A DNA stretch of 64,000 nucleotides from Hemileia vastatrix. Its lineage: Eukaryota; Basidiomycota; Pucciniomycetes; Pucciniales; Zaghouaniaceae. Position 1 is the first letter of the stretch; the number at the start of each line of letters is the position of its first letter. This document shows positions 53,566-64,000 of the stretch, in pieces. Both the position numbers and the translations under genes were made by a program. The stretch lies in the NCBI GenBank assembly GCA_030280995.1, contig JASXTE010000011.1, forward strand, positions 25,259,817-25,323,816, given 5' to 3'. The notes beneath the pieces were generated by a model. The model searched no databases. It was not told the origin of the DNA and saw only the letters and a program-made list of their open reading frames with translations.

Positions 53566-54378
53566 TGTCACCGGACAATCTACGCACAAGGTCGAGGGTG
53601 TTCCTGGAAGTGAGATGAATAGAGTAGTTTAGAAAATTCTTTGAAGCACAGAGGAAATTTTCGAGGAAGTGATTTGAAGATGACTTGAAGGAAGAGCTAC
53701 TGCTTCAAGATATATTCAAGAAGAATTCTAATATAATTTAAAGGTAATATTAATATTCTTAAGATCTCACAAAGGGTTGGAAACTAAATAATCAAAGATT
53801 TATGATTTAGAAATGATTACTGGGAAAATAAGGAAAGATACAATAATAATGATTTAACCTGAAGCTTTACCACTATTAACTATATATACGTTTTTATAAT
53901 TTAATTCTAAAGAATGTCGAACCAAGAATCCAACCCCTTTTATATCCTTTACTCCTCCTCGCATTGGCCTCATACCCATCCATCATTCTGTACACCACAG
54001 ACCACCAAAATTACACCTGTTACACCTGGAACCTCCTCACTAACATCCGTTAACCCTTTAATCCTCCACTAACCATCCCGTCCATGCTCACTACCCCTTT
54101 TTAATAACCCACAGATATTTAATAAACCTTTTTAGCGGACTATTACATTGAATATTGCACTGTGTGTTGCTTATTGAGGAAAAGACTAAGACACACTTTT
54201 GAGAGATTGACTAATTTAGATTTAGAGTTTTAGACCAGCGAGGTTGACTAGTGAGTACACAAAGGAAAGTCACAGTTGCTATGTATAATTGCTTTCTGCT
54301 CTTCAAGTTTGGATTTAGACCTCTGTATTATTGATTTAATAGGCTGCTTTTACCTCAAGTGTCATGTGGCGCGTGACA
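53566..54378 (-). mobile_element. 5' LTR of element C
   Basis: 813 bp, TGTCACCGGACA to GCGCGTGACA, followed by TSD CCATA. About 40 differences from the other LTR by eye. Confidence 0.95.
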
Positions 54379-54774
54379 CCATATTACCTAAAATAAGCAG
54401 AAAAATAAAGTTTATAGGCTATTAAGAGGTTAAATTCCACTTATAGACCTAAATACACATAATATAACTACATATTTCACTGAATATGAGGTTGATGTAT
54501 AGATATAAGCTTATGTATGTCTATAATTACTTAGTATCACTTAAGATAATTATATTATGACTCTATTAACACCTCAATAAGTATTATTAGGCTATGGATA
54601 AGCTATTTAAACTACTATAAGTCATATAATAGTGTAATAATTATATATATATATGTATTATAACCATATATATAAGTATTTTAACCTTATTTTTAAGTAA
54701 TAAGCTTAATGTAATTAAGGTTATCTTTTTTTGACCATAAGAAATACTCATTCCTGGGAATAACTAGGCTGACA
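54379..54774 (-). mobile_element. Left (3') LTR of element F, terminal part
   Basis: Matches 60,072-60,466 at about 93% by eye (CCTAAAATAA, GGCTATTAAGAGG, GTATGTCTATAATTACTTA). Ends CTAGGCTGACA. The first five bases are C's TSD. Confidence 0.92.
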
Positions 54775-54785
54775 CTCCCTCACCC
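54775..54785 (-). promoter_or_regulatory. Polypurine tract of F
   Basis: GGGTGAGGGAG on the minus strand directly before the LTR start TGTCAGCC. Confidence 0.75.
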
Positions 54786-54894
54786 AAAAAAAATAATAAA
54801 GAAAATGTTAAGACATTTTAATTAATAAGTAAGGAGTGAATAGAAAAATAATTTTCAAATTTTTATGATACATATACTGAATTAAACAGTATTA

Positions 54895-55182
54895 TTTGGA
54901 TTTAAGTTTTTTCAAGAGATTTTTAAGATCAGAGATTTCATTTTCTGGAATCCACTGTTCATATTCACTTGATTGATTTTTAAACATTAATAGATACTCA
55001 ACTCCTTTTTCTTTAGTAAGGTGTCTCTTTTTAAGTATCTTTTCAACTTCTGCCTTTTCAGCAATTTCTTCAGGTTACTGTTTATGCCCTCCTGATCTTC
55101 TTGGAAATAGGGCAGTATCATTAGAATGGTATGGTTTTATAAGAGAAATAGGAAATACTGGATGTTTTCTATCATGTGGTGC
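54895..55182 (-). pseudogene. Chromodomain end of Pol in F
   Basis: Reads EKAEVEKILK, KGVEYLLMFKNQSSEYEQW and ENEISDLKNLLKK, a chromodomain like those of B and E. The AT-hook position reads RRSGGHKQ and is followed by a stop, so the GRP core is lost. Continues across the MITE into the integrase at 56,020. Confidence 0.8.
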
Positions 55183-55185
55183 ATA

Positions 55186-56016
55186 CACCACGCAATATGG
55201 GGGGCGGACTTGCTAGCAAGTCCGCAACCTTGAACCCTAATTCATATCTTTTTGAGCACACATTGAGGAAGTGATGAAACCATCATGAAGAAGTATTGAA
55301 TTTACTTTGAACACAAATGGGGCTACAAGGGCTGGAAAGGCTGGAGAGAGGGGTGAGGAAGGGTGTATGTGGTAGCGAAAAGGTTGGGAAAGAGTTGGAA
55401 GGGAAGATTAAGGGTTCCGAGGCATTTTAAATGAAGAAAAGGGTCTGGGAGAGGTTGAGAGGGGTGAAATGGGGATCAAAAGAGGATGGCATACAATGGG
55501 GCTGGGAGGATAGCGAAAGGCATGGGAAGGGAAGACAAGCATGTGTTGATAGAATTGAAAGGGATGGAGATTGGTGCAAACAGAGTGTGAAAATAGGAGG
55601 ATGAACTCTGTTCTTCGGGCGAAGAACAGAGTTCACTTCCATAAAATATTAGCTGAAACAAAACAGAGTGTGAAAATAGGAGGATGAACTCTGTTCTTCG
55701 GGCGAAGAACAGAGTTCACTTCCATAAAATAGTAGCTGAAACATAGTTTTCAATTCTGTAAAAACAGTTGTAGGTAATAGAAAAAGTCACTGATCTTCAA
55801 AAAATACTTTGCATTGAGTAGACTCATGGAATGATTTTTTCTGGCTTCCATTCAGTTATCCTCACACTTTCACTATGTTTTCAATATAGATCCATTGTTA
55901 TTTGTGTGATACTTCAAGTGAAAGTTCAGTATTACTTCAGTCTGAGTTCCATCTGATTTCCATCTGACTTCAAGTTGCGGACTTGCTAGCAAGTCCTCCC
56001 CCTATATTGCGTGGTG
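55186..56016. mobile_element. 831-bp MITE inserted in integrase of F
   Basis: TIRs of about 40 bp start CACCACGCAATATGG and end ATATTGCGTGGTG, each with the palindrome GGACTTGCTAGCAAGTCC. TSD ATA at 55,183-55,185 and 56,017-56,019; the uninterrupted homologous site is seen in B (about 23,840) and E. No transposase is encoded. Same family as 19,334-19,583 but with a longer, unrelated interior. Confidence 0.9.
55578..55743. repeat. 83-bp tandem duplication with a palindrome inside the MITE
   Basis: Units 55,578-55,660 and 55,661-55,743 are nearly identical. Each has 16-bp inverted arms (TGAACTCTGTTCTTCG and its complement) around GG, at 55,602-55,635 and 55,685-55,718. Confidence 0.9.
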
Positions 56017-56019
56017 ATA

Positions 56020-56487
56020 TAGAATAACTTCAAGAGCATTGTTACCAACCATAATTTTTACTACAAATGGTCCAATGAATGGATCCTTCAATTTAACATT
56101 ACCATTCAAATTAAAATGTCGTGTAGAAATAAGTACTTCATCACCCTCTTTGAACATTTTTTCTTTATGCGCTTTATCCCATCTTTTCTTCTCATACTCA
56201 AATTCCTTATTTATACATTCTTGAGAATGCTTCCTGCATAATTCTTGCATCTGAAGGGAAAATTTTGTACCTGAATGGATATCCAAACTAGGTAATTTAT
56301 TAAGAGTTTTAGCAGGGGTTTTAGTTAAATAACCCAACTATAACTCAAATAGCTTTTTGCCAGTGACAGAATGTACTGTACTATTGTATGCAAATTCTAA
56401 ACCTGGGATAAGGGTTACCCAATCATGCGTGAATTTGTCATTGTCTTTAAAGTCAAGGCCAAAAGCACAATATTTTCTTATATATTC
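56020..56487 (-). pseudogene. Integrase fragment of F
   Basis: Homologous to the integrase core end and C-terminal domain of E (LDIHSGTKFSLQMQELCRKH, EGDEVLISTRHFNL, DPFIGPFVVKIMVG). At about 56,487, inside the part equivalent to E's CAFGLEY segment, homology jumps to Gag-linker sequence. Confidence 0.8.
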
Positions 56488-58776
56488 TTAATGATTTCAA
56501 CATCCTCAAAATTAATTAAAGATTCATTTGAGTCCATACTTAATATTGGATTTACAAAGATGGACAAATCATCTTCCAACATACAGACTTCATTTTCATC
56601 ACTATATGAGATATTACTGTTATAATCACTTGAATTTGTACTTTTTTCTGTGTTATTTTCAGTTTAATGTTGATTTTTAATAATATTTATATTCTTCTCA
56701 CATTTGTGAACTTTAACTCAAGGCTTATTACAATTATAACAAGTATTAGTTTCATACTTTTTAGTTACTACAGGTGCAGTAGGTTTTTTCTGCTTCTCCT
56801 AAAGTATTTTTTAATTTTGATTTTTCACAAGTTCATTATTTTCTTTATAAGTGGTGTACCTTGCTTCATACTTATGATTTTATAATATTTCATTACAAAA
56901 ATTAATAAATTCAGAATAATCATTATCCATTATTGTTCTAGCTACAACAATGTCTCTGACAGATATAGGTAATTTATATATTATCTTATCTTTCCATTAG
57001 TTAAAATCCATTTTTTTGCTCAATGGCTTTTAATAGTTTCTTTCAGTTCATTCAAAATACTATAGTTTTGTCACCATTCAACGGATTATACCTAGTTTTC
57101 TCATATAATCTTTGCTGATTGAGGCTGAATTTAGAACCTCCATATTGTTTTCAATTAGTTGCTTCCATTCAGCCCAAGAGTAATCTTTACCCTCAATCAA
57201 TGCAGCTTCAACCCATAATAAAGCCACATCCTCAAATAGAGAAATTAATTTTGATGTTATTTCCTTATCTGGTAACTTATATGAGAATTTTAAGTTGTCA
57301 ATTTATTGAATAAAATGTTTCCAATCAGAGCTGGCTTCCCTATCATAAGTTGGGTGCTGATAAATCTTTGGCCAGTTCTTCTGATTGGATTTTGTTTCTC
57401 TAATCTTAGGTAAATTCAATAACTCATTTACTCTGGATATATGGTCTTGTATCTCCTCTTGCACATATTTGTGACTTACATTTGTTTTCTCAGACTTTAC
57501 ACTACCACCAGATGGTTTTACTTGTGGTGGTATGGGAAATGATTGAGATTCATTTTTTCCAATGAAAGGATTATTATTATACTGTGTATACTTATGACTA
57601 TCCTGATTCATTAGTAGATTAGCAGTTTCAATCTCAAATTTAGTTAATCTTTGTAACAGATCAGAGAAGCTCTGATTTGTTTGTGCAAAAGATAACTTAG
57701 TTCTTGATTCAGATTTCAATAAATGTGCTTCCTGAAATTTTTCTAACTCACAGAGTTTGTTTGAAAGTTCACTATATTTATTACTTAAAGAATCATATTT
57801 AAGAGTTAAAGCCAAGTGTTCATTCTCTAATTCTTTATTTCTTGTTTCCAGTTGAGAAATCTTCAATGTCAAGGACAAAATTGTATCACTTGTGAGCTTA
57901 ATTTTCTGCTCCTCACACTCAGTCATTCCATTCCACAATTCTGAAACAATTCTATGGACAGTTGGGTTATTATTAAAATACTCCATGTCTTCCTTCTCAA
58001 TTATTTCACTGTTTGGTGAGCTTCTCATCTCACTAATAAGTGGTGGCAAATGAGGGCTAACTGTATTATTATTATAAATAGTACTGTTGTTATTAGCAAA
58101 AGATAAATCAGGTGTATCTACATCAAAACCTTATTGTCTTAAGTCCTCCTCAATTTTCTGTACAGATTTTACATCAATAACATTACCTATATTGTAATCA
58201 TCAGTATTGTTTTTAATCTGAGAGGGTAATCTACTTACCATGGGATAGGAGCAAGCCCTGACTTTTGGCGCTTTTGTTTTTCTTTGTAAGGGTAAGCTGA
58301 GGCAGTCTGATGAGGGGGCGGATCCCTGTTGCAATTGTGACAGGACCACTGCTTATGGAACCAATCCCACTTCCATTTCGCCACCAAGATTTTTTCCTGG
58401 GAATGATGTGACCCTCCTTGGGTTGGGGGTGGCTGGCTTGACTGCCCTATCTTTAACTCTGCCAAGGTTTGATTCATTTGTTGGAACCCCACCTTGCTGT
58501 TGTTTTGCAACTGCTCCACCTCCTTTAGCATGGTAGAATTTGATTCCTCTAGTTTCAGAACCTGCCTGGACAGATGGGACAGTTGATCCTGCAGAGGAGG
58601 TGAAGTATTTTCTATTGTTATCTTTTTTAGAAGGGCATCCTTTAACCTCTGTACTCATAGACTCTGGTTGTGGGTAGGATTGACCCACCATGGTGATATC
58701 CTGGAGAAATGTTTTTAGCTGTAGACCTGGTTTTATAAGCAGGTTTTTCACTTAAATTGTCCTGTGAAGCACTCAT
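56488..58776 (-). pseudogene. Gag pseudogene of F
   Basis: Start ATG at 58,776 gives MSASQDNLSEKPAYKTRS, then shifts. Frame 58,751-58,131 is the Gag head. A 248-codon ORF (58,049-57,303) joins a coiled coil (SDTILSLTLKISQLETRNKE) directly to the capsid core (NQKNWPKIYQHPTYDREAS), which proves both belong to one protein in this lineage. Capsid and zinc knuckle (CNCNKP type, with a stop) follow to 56,700. Protease, RT, RNase H and the integrase zinc domain are missing. Confidence 0.8.
58235..58531 (-). CDS. Overlapping +1-frame ORF of lineage II, copy in F
   Basis: 98 codons: MLKEVEQLQNNSKVGFQQMN (coiled coil), Pro/Gln-rich middle, AKWKWDWFHKQW, a CHNC pair, PPPHQ, YPYKEKQKR and a final IPW before TAA. 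It ends on TGGTAAGT like B and E. Same relative frame as in B and E. Confidence 0.5.
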   Translation of the reverse strand: MLKEVEQLQNNSKVGFQQMNQTLAELKIGQSSQPPPTQGGSHHSQEKILVAKWKWDWFHKQWSCHNCNRDPPPHQTASAYPYKEKQKRQKSGLAPIPW

Positions 58777-59287
58777 TGTGTCTTAAATAAAAAATATTCA
58801 CGTCTACAAAAGGGAAAAACTATATGGTAATTAGTAGAAAAAAAATATTAGCAATACAATTACTAATAAAAGCACTGGAGCTTACCCTGAATTAATATCT
58901 TTATTTATTTAAATAAAATATAAGAAAAATTTGAAAAAATCTTTTAAAAATAAAATAATAAGTTTAGCTAGAACTTTATAAGGGTTGATAATTAGCTTAC
59001 CAAGCTTTAATAAAATACAAATTTATTTGGGTGTTATATTGGTGACCATATACCAAGTGAAATTGGGTTTATATTGGGTACAGTTACTACTTTAAATGCC
59101 TAATTTTTATTATAAAAAATTAGTAAAATTATTATAAGGGTTCTTTTCTGCAATAACTGAGCTATGATGACCCACTAATGTTCTTAAGACCCAACTATTT
59201 TGTTTGTTTGAGATATACTAGAGTAAAAATCATGTCCTAAGGCTTATACTAAATAACAAGTAATATAATTAAGGAAAGACCCCCAAT
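58777..59287 (-). other. 5' leader of F
   Basis: AT-rich, no ORF. Next to the LTR the minus strand reads TTGGGGGTCTTTCC, the lineage II primer-site block. Confidence 0.5.
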
Positions 59288-60466
59288 TGTCAGTGTGTGC
59301 TAGTATCTAAGTATAATTTAATAGTAAATATTAATGTTACAACTACTTATTGATAAATTATTTAGTGATTAAACCTCAGGGGAAGACTAATAAAATAGTT
59401 ATTCTCAATATAAACTCACAATACTTAAATTTTTATATGTGCTAGTGGTGTAAAATAGATCAATAAAATATAGTTATAGCTTGTATAAAGATAATATCAA
59501 TTTGTAAATTCTTTAAAATATATTTATATATGATAATAATTGTGTAATAGTGTTTGTTTAATGTGTAGTAAGTAAGTGATTTCCAATAACCCATCAAATT
59601 CTCCCTTACTTATACCAAAATCCACTGGAGTGCACAGACCTTCAATCAAGATGATGTCATTGCTATCCAGGGAAATTAATGAACTGTGAGGGCCCATCAC
59701 CTCCCTATAGCATCAACTTTAAGCAGTTTCAACACCCAGACCTCCAGTAAGGACCCTCTATCACAATTAATGATACCACAGACCCATACCATAAATAGAA
59801 TAAACAGATAAAAGCAGATACCATAAAGAAACAGGTAAAATAACTCATCAAAAGAGTATAAAATGAAACCCAAAGCATATAAAGGAACCAAATTAACTTT
59901 CCAAGCCCCCAATAACATCCCCAAGCATCCATATTAACCCATTAATCATATCCCAACCCATAGATCTGTGAAAATCCATCTAAGGAAGCAGATTAAGTTG
60001 TCCAAACTGGATATATGCGCCTGAAATAGGTTTATATGCTTGTGCAGGAATTTTGAGTCCACTGAATACATCCATATGACCTAAAATAAACAGAAAAATA
60101 ATATTTATAGGCTATTAAGAGGTTAAAACCCACTTATAGACCTAAATATACATAATATAACTACATATTTAACTGAATATGAGGTTTATGTATACATATA
60201 AGCTTATGTATGTCTATAATTACTTAATATTAATTAAGATAATTATATTATGACTCTATTAACACCTTGATAAGTATTATTAGGCTATGGATAAGCTATC
60301 TAAACTACTATAAGTCATATAATAGTGTAATAATTATATACATTTATGTATTATAACCATATATATAAGTATTTTAACCTTATTTTTAAGTAATAAGCTT
60401 AATGTAATTAAGGTTATCCTCTTTAACCATATAAAATACTCCGTCCTCGGGATACCTAGGCTGACA
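59288..60466 (-). mobile_element. 5' LTR of element F
   Basis: 1,179 bp, plus strand TGTCAGTGTGTG to CTAGGCTGACA. It shows uninterrupted the stretch (60,009-60,076) in which the left LTR was hit by X, B and C. The flank GGACC may be the TSD; the partner lies outside the window. Confidence 0.9.
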
Positions 60467-61410
60467 GGACCTCAAGAAGGTACCAGAGCACCCAACACTG
60501 CTCCCAAACAAAATTCCCCCTCTCAATCAAGAAGAGTTAACTACACCTCTCCTTTACCAGCCAATTACTCCTCTGAAAGTTCCATTTCTTCCAGATCTTC
60601 ATCCAGAATATCCCAATCAGCTTCCAGGTCACCTTCTATTGGTCCATCCTACAACAACCTTGGTACTCCACCACCAGTGTCCAACCCAACTTGGCCAAGC
60701 AATAATATCAACAACAACAACAGCAGCCCTGCTGCTCCAACCAGTCCACAGGAATGTCCTTCTTCTAATCCATCTTCCCAACATCATTTAGAGAATGATC
60801 ATGAAAATCCATACCTCCATCTGGTTGATCCTCCTACAACATGAATTCAGAATTCTTCAACAGCCCAAATCCCGGCTGCTTACAAATTTGATGAGCTCAC
60901 AATCTGTAAGTACCAAATTAATAAATCCAATTTCTTTAACAGAGAAAAATTATTTATCCAATTCTTCCGTTTAGTTGGAACCCTGCCTCCTCAAACTGCA
61001 ATTGGGATTGGCCAACCTCTAGAAACTACCTCAACACTGGATTAAGCCAACATGAAAGAATACCTAAGCATGATGTGTTCAATCATGCTTAAGGCCTTTT
61101 CCCTTCACAGTCCATTGAATGAGTTTGAAAAAGAATCTGAAGAAACAGCTCCTTAATTACCACTGGAAGATGTCTAGAATAATCAAGCACACCTTCCAAC
61201 ACTCTATTCCCGCTTCTTCCACTTCTTCCCAAAAAGTATCTTCTAATCCGGTCCCTGACCATTACAAACCATATACTCTTTCCAGCAGCCTAAATCAAAA
61301 AGTACACAGTTCTTCCTCCAATCCTAACAAAAAGCTAAATTGCCACCTTAATCAGGACCAACCTCCGGAGGCTTCTTCTACAAGACATTTAATAAAAGAA
61401 AGAAATTAAT
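60467..61410 (+). pseudogene. Decayed Gag-like ORF, family uncertain
   Basis: One plus frame is open from the F LTR edge except for stops at about 60,842, 61,042 and 61,154. The first half is Ser/Pro/Asn-rich (RRVNYTSPLPANYSSESS). The second half looks globular (YKFDELTICKYQINKSNFFN, EYLSMMCSIMLKAF). It resembles an N-terminal Gag region of an LTR element, perhaps Copia-like, but I cannot place it. F seems to have inserted into it. Confidence 0.4.
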
Positions 61411-61429
61411 AATTCACTAAATAGAGAGA

Positions 61430-62805
61430 ACAATAATAATTAACAGATACATATAAAAAAATTGTTTTATTTTTATTTTATTTTTATTTATTTATTTTTA
61501 TTTTTATTTTTATTTTTATTTAATTTCTTAGTTTTTTTATTATATTTTATTTTTTATTTTTTTATTATATTTCTATTTTATTTTTATTTTATTTTATTTA
61601 AACTACTAACATACTAAAAAAACTTGAAAATAATCAACAAAATTGCCCAAAAATATGAGCTGAGAAATTAAAATGAAATGAATAATAATAATAAAATAAG
61701 ATAAATAATAATTACTAATGATATCCCCCAGCTAATTGATGAGCTGATACCCTGATACCTTACCCACATCCAAGTGCACCTTGATGTGGATACACCTTTA
61801 AATAATTTTTAAATGAATTGAGATAAAAAATAAATTAAGGAAATAATATCAATAAAGAAAAAATGAAATAAATAAAAATTGGTAAATGATAAAAAATGAG
61901 ATAAAGATAAAAAAGAAAATAGCATTGCCCAGACAAATGATGAGCCTTTCCCAACTAATGCTTGCCCACATCTAGGTGACCCTGATGTGGTGACACCATA
62001 TAATATAATTTGAGTTTTTTTGCTTTTATATCCTAATAACCCCCATAAAAAAATTAAAAGAAAAAAGAGAAAAAAGAAAATCATCTAAAACCTGTATCTA
62101 ATCCAATCATAGACACTAAAATTAAAGAGAGAAAAAGAAAAAGTCTGGCTCTATAGAAAGTACAGTCCAAGGAAATGATCACTGGGTGGGCTCCCTCCAA
62201 TAAGTTAAGATGATGGGAGACCACCAGTGATCCACTACCAAAACCAAAGAAGCTAGTCCTGAATAAGTAAGCCAGTTTAAAGTCATAGTGGACTTTAAAC
62301 CTGAATAACAAAAACCAAAACTAAGATAAAACTAGGACAAACAAAAAAACTGAAACAGACATTATGGGGCAACTGTTCTACAGAGCAGCCAGCTCATCAG
62401 TTACCCCCACACTTGCCAAATAAAAATCTAGAAGCCCCCCCCTGGGTACCTTCTAACAAAAACACAACATTTAACACCATAAAACAAAACCAACAAGTGT
62501 GAAGAGTCCTGCACCTAAAGACCAAACAAATTTCCGGTTTAAAGTCATAGAGGACTAAATCCTGTGAAGAGAAACCAATACTAGGGTTCAACCAAATTAA
62601 GAGAAGGGGTTGGAAACAGACAATCTGGGGTAACTGTTCTACAGAGCAGCCAGCTCATCAGTCACCCCTACACTTGCCAAGATCAGATCTAGAAGCCCCA
62701 ACCATAATTACCATCTAACAAAAAAGTTTCCAACAAAACAGATGCACAGCATCAACAAAAACCCAAAAATTAAAGAATTGTCCATTGTTTATCCTCATTT
62801 TGGAG
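61430..62805 (-). other. Structured 3' non-coding region of lineage III element G
   Basis: Minus-sense order matches D after pol: hairpin motif at the stop, M1, M2, M3, then a low-complexity AT tract (61,460-61,600). Here M1 occurs twice (62,366-62,402 and 62,628-62,669), as does M3 (61,766-61,780 region and 61,965-61,990), with M2 at 62,179-62,231. Single hairpins with the D-type tail are at 62,275-62,300 and 62,535-62,556. No ORF. Confidence 0.7.
62275..62300 (-). repeat. D-type hairpin motif with extended stem in G
   Basis: GTTTAAAGTC-ATAGTG-GACTTTAAAC on the plus strand: a perfect 10-bp stem around a 6-nt loop. Minus-sense it reads AGTC-CACTAT-GACT-TTAAACTGG, the same as D's copy at 41,031. 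A second, shorter copy is at 62,535-62,556. Confidence 0.85.
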
Positions 62806-64000
62806 TCAATCTTCTTCACTTCTAGTGCCTCTTGGGTAAAATCTCCTCACCTGATCCGCAGCCACTGTCTTCTTTAAGACTGTGCCATCTAACTCCTCCA
62901 AAACATAAGACCCTCCAGACACCTTATATCTGACTCTGTAAGGTCCATTCCATCTGTCAGCAAACATTTTTCCCCACTGAATTTCCAAACTTCTTCTATA
63001 CACCAAAACCAAACAACCAGGTCTCAAGGGATTCCTGAGTCTATGAGCCAACTTCTTGTCCCAGTATCTGACTGATTGATTTCTTAACTTCATCATTATA
63101 GAGTATTCCTTCATTAGACATTTCTCTCTACAGTCCAACTGTTGCATCTTGGCACAGAGCAAATCTTCTGTTGAGCACACATCATCGCAATCAATTCCAA
63201 GATAAGAGACGGCTTCCAAGTCTACTGGTAGAACAGCTTTATGCCCAAACATTAATTCATAAGGAGAATAGCCAGTTTTCCTTTTCACAGTGACCCTATC
63301 AGTAAATAATACCAAGGGTAAATAATGCCTCCACTTTTCAGCACTATCCCCACACATCTTCACCAAAACATTCTTGATAACTTGATGGCCTCTTTCAACT
63401 ATGCCTTCAGCTTCAGGATAATAAGTTGTAGCCACTCTGACTTTAGAACCAATACTTGCCACAGCTTCTTTAAATTCAGGTCCAAACTCTGGCCCACCAT
63501 CAACAGTCACCAACTTCATCAACCCATATTTAAACGCCCATTCCTTCTTTGAACTTTCTGCCACATTTTTGGAAGTCAAATTAACAAGAGGCATTGCCTC
63601 AACCTAACCAGACAAATTATCCCTGGCAACAATCAAGTATTTATACCTGCCCTCATTGATATGAACAGCATCTAATCTTACTCTTCCAAATACAGTTGAT
63701 TCACCAGTAGCAAGGCCAACCTCTTTAGGTTTCAAGTAACTTCTTCTTTGGCATTCTTCACAAGATTGAACCCAAACCTGAACAGCCAACTTCATACCTG
63801 GCCATAAAAATCTATCTGCTACTCTTCTATAAGTCTCCCCAAAGCCTCTATGACCAAGGTCTTCATGCAAAGACTTCAACACCAACTCTTGACCCTTCTT
63901 CTGAGTCACCACCACTTAAGGATTTGGATGTCTTCTCCTCATCAACCTCCTTCCTGACACATAGAAGCCAGGACTCTTCTTCTTGGTTGCCCCCCAAGTA
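62806..64000 (-). pseudogene. Integrase part of Pol in element G (lineage III)
   Basis: Two ORFs (63,915-63,604 and 63,594-62,806) separated by one TAG near 63,600; a TAA lies at about 63,916, and the gene runs off the window. The zinc domain HEDLGHRGFGETYRRV to CEECQRRS is complete. The core has RLDAVH, TVDGGPEFG and EAEGIVERGHQ, so the D, D and E are kept. The C-terminus GPYRVRYKVSGGSYVLEEL is like D's. The pol stop TGA is followed directly by CTCCAAAATGAGGATAAAC, the D-type motif. Confidence 0.9.

Larger units (their letters stand above)
25886..54378 (-). mobile_element. Element C: lineage I retrotransposon split by E and D
   Basis: LTRs of 812 bp (25,886-26,697) and 813 bp (53,566-54,378) start TGTCACC and end GCGTGACA. 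The TSD CCATA is exact at 25,881-25,885 and 54,379-54,383. Gag and the protease start lie at the right (53,490-52,104); the rest of protease to chromodomain lies at the left (31,813-28,560). E separates them within protease. When E is removed, C is a near-full element with the same gene order as A, including the antisense gene. LTR divergence by eye is about 5%. Confidence 0.95.

Overview
The window is eukaryotic, AT-rich and made almost entirely of transposable elements. I see no host housekeeping gene, rRNA, tRNA gene or CRISPR array. Ty3/gypsy LTR retrotransposons with integrase-linked chromodomains, short GT-AG introns and Gag/Pol types common in basidiomycete repeats suggest a repeat-inflated fungal genome. 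A rust fungus (Pucciniales) is my best guess, from family resemblance only.

Three Ty3/gypsy lineages can be told apart. Lineage I (elements A and C) has Gag with a CCHC knuckle, protease, RT, RNase H, integrase and chromodomain, then a pyrimidine-rich tract and an antisense, intron-containing gene before the 3' LTR. Lineage II (B, E, F and the LTR of X) has a long N-terminal Gag region with a coiled coil, an overlapping +1 ORF, and an AT-hook plus chromodomain at the Pol end. Lineage III (D, G and remnant H) has Gag and Pol without a recognisable protease or zinc knuckle, and a long non-coding 3' region full of hairpins.

Layout. 1-2.2 kb: tandem ~0.6-kb units, each complete one centred on a palindrome of about 46 bp. 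2.8-3.1 kb: ATGCATAT-rich DNA. 3.45-4.6 kb: a MITE end and the 5' end of lineage III remnant H. 4.65-4.95 kb: a minisatellite. 5.29-14.31 kb: element A, with an internal 1.5-kb duplication of pol. 14.31-15.93 kb: leader and 5' LTR of minus-strand element X. From 15.93 to 60.47 kb lies one nested stack. Old element F (minus) ends at 60,466. Its left LTR was hit within 68 bp by X, B (15,934-25,819, TSD ATATA) and C (25,886-54,378, TSD CCATA). C was split by E (31,814-52,097), and E's LTR was split by D (32,006-43,184). LTR divergence read by eye falls in the same order (F about 7%, B and C about 5%, E and D about 1%). Two MITEs with 3-bp TSDs sit in B and F. 60.47-61.41 kb: a decayed plus-strand Gag-like ORF. 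61.43-64.0 kb: the 3' half of minus-strand lineage III element G.

The most unusual signals are: more than 30 copies in D of a small hairpin with a constant loop type and tail but compensating stem changes; larger hairpin modules in the 3' non-coding regions of D and G, two of them supported by covariation; a spliced antisense gene with its own TATA box in lineage I; and a conserved overlapping ORF in lineage II that ends on TGGTAAGT. D is the youngest and best-preserved element. All the others carry stops, frameshifts, deletions or truncations.
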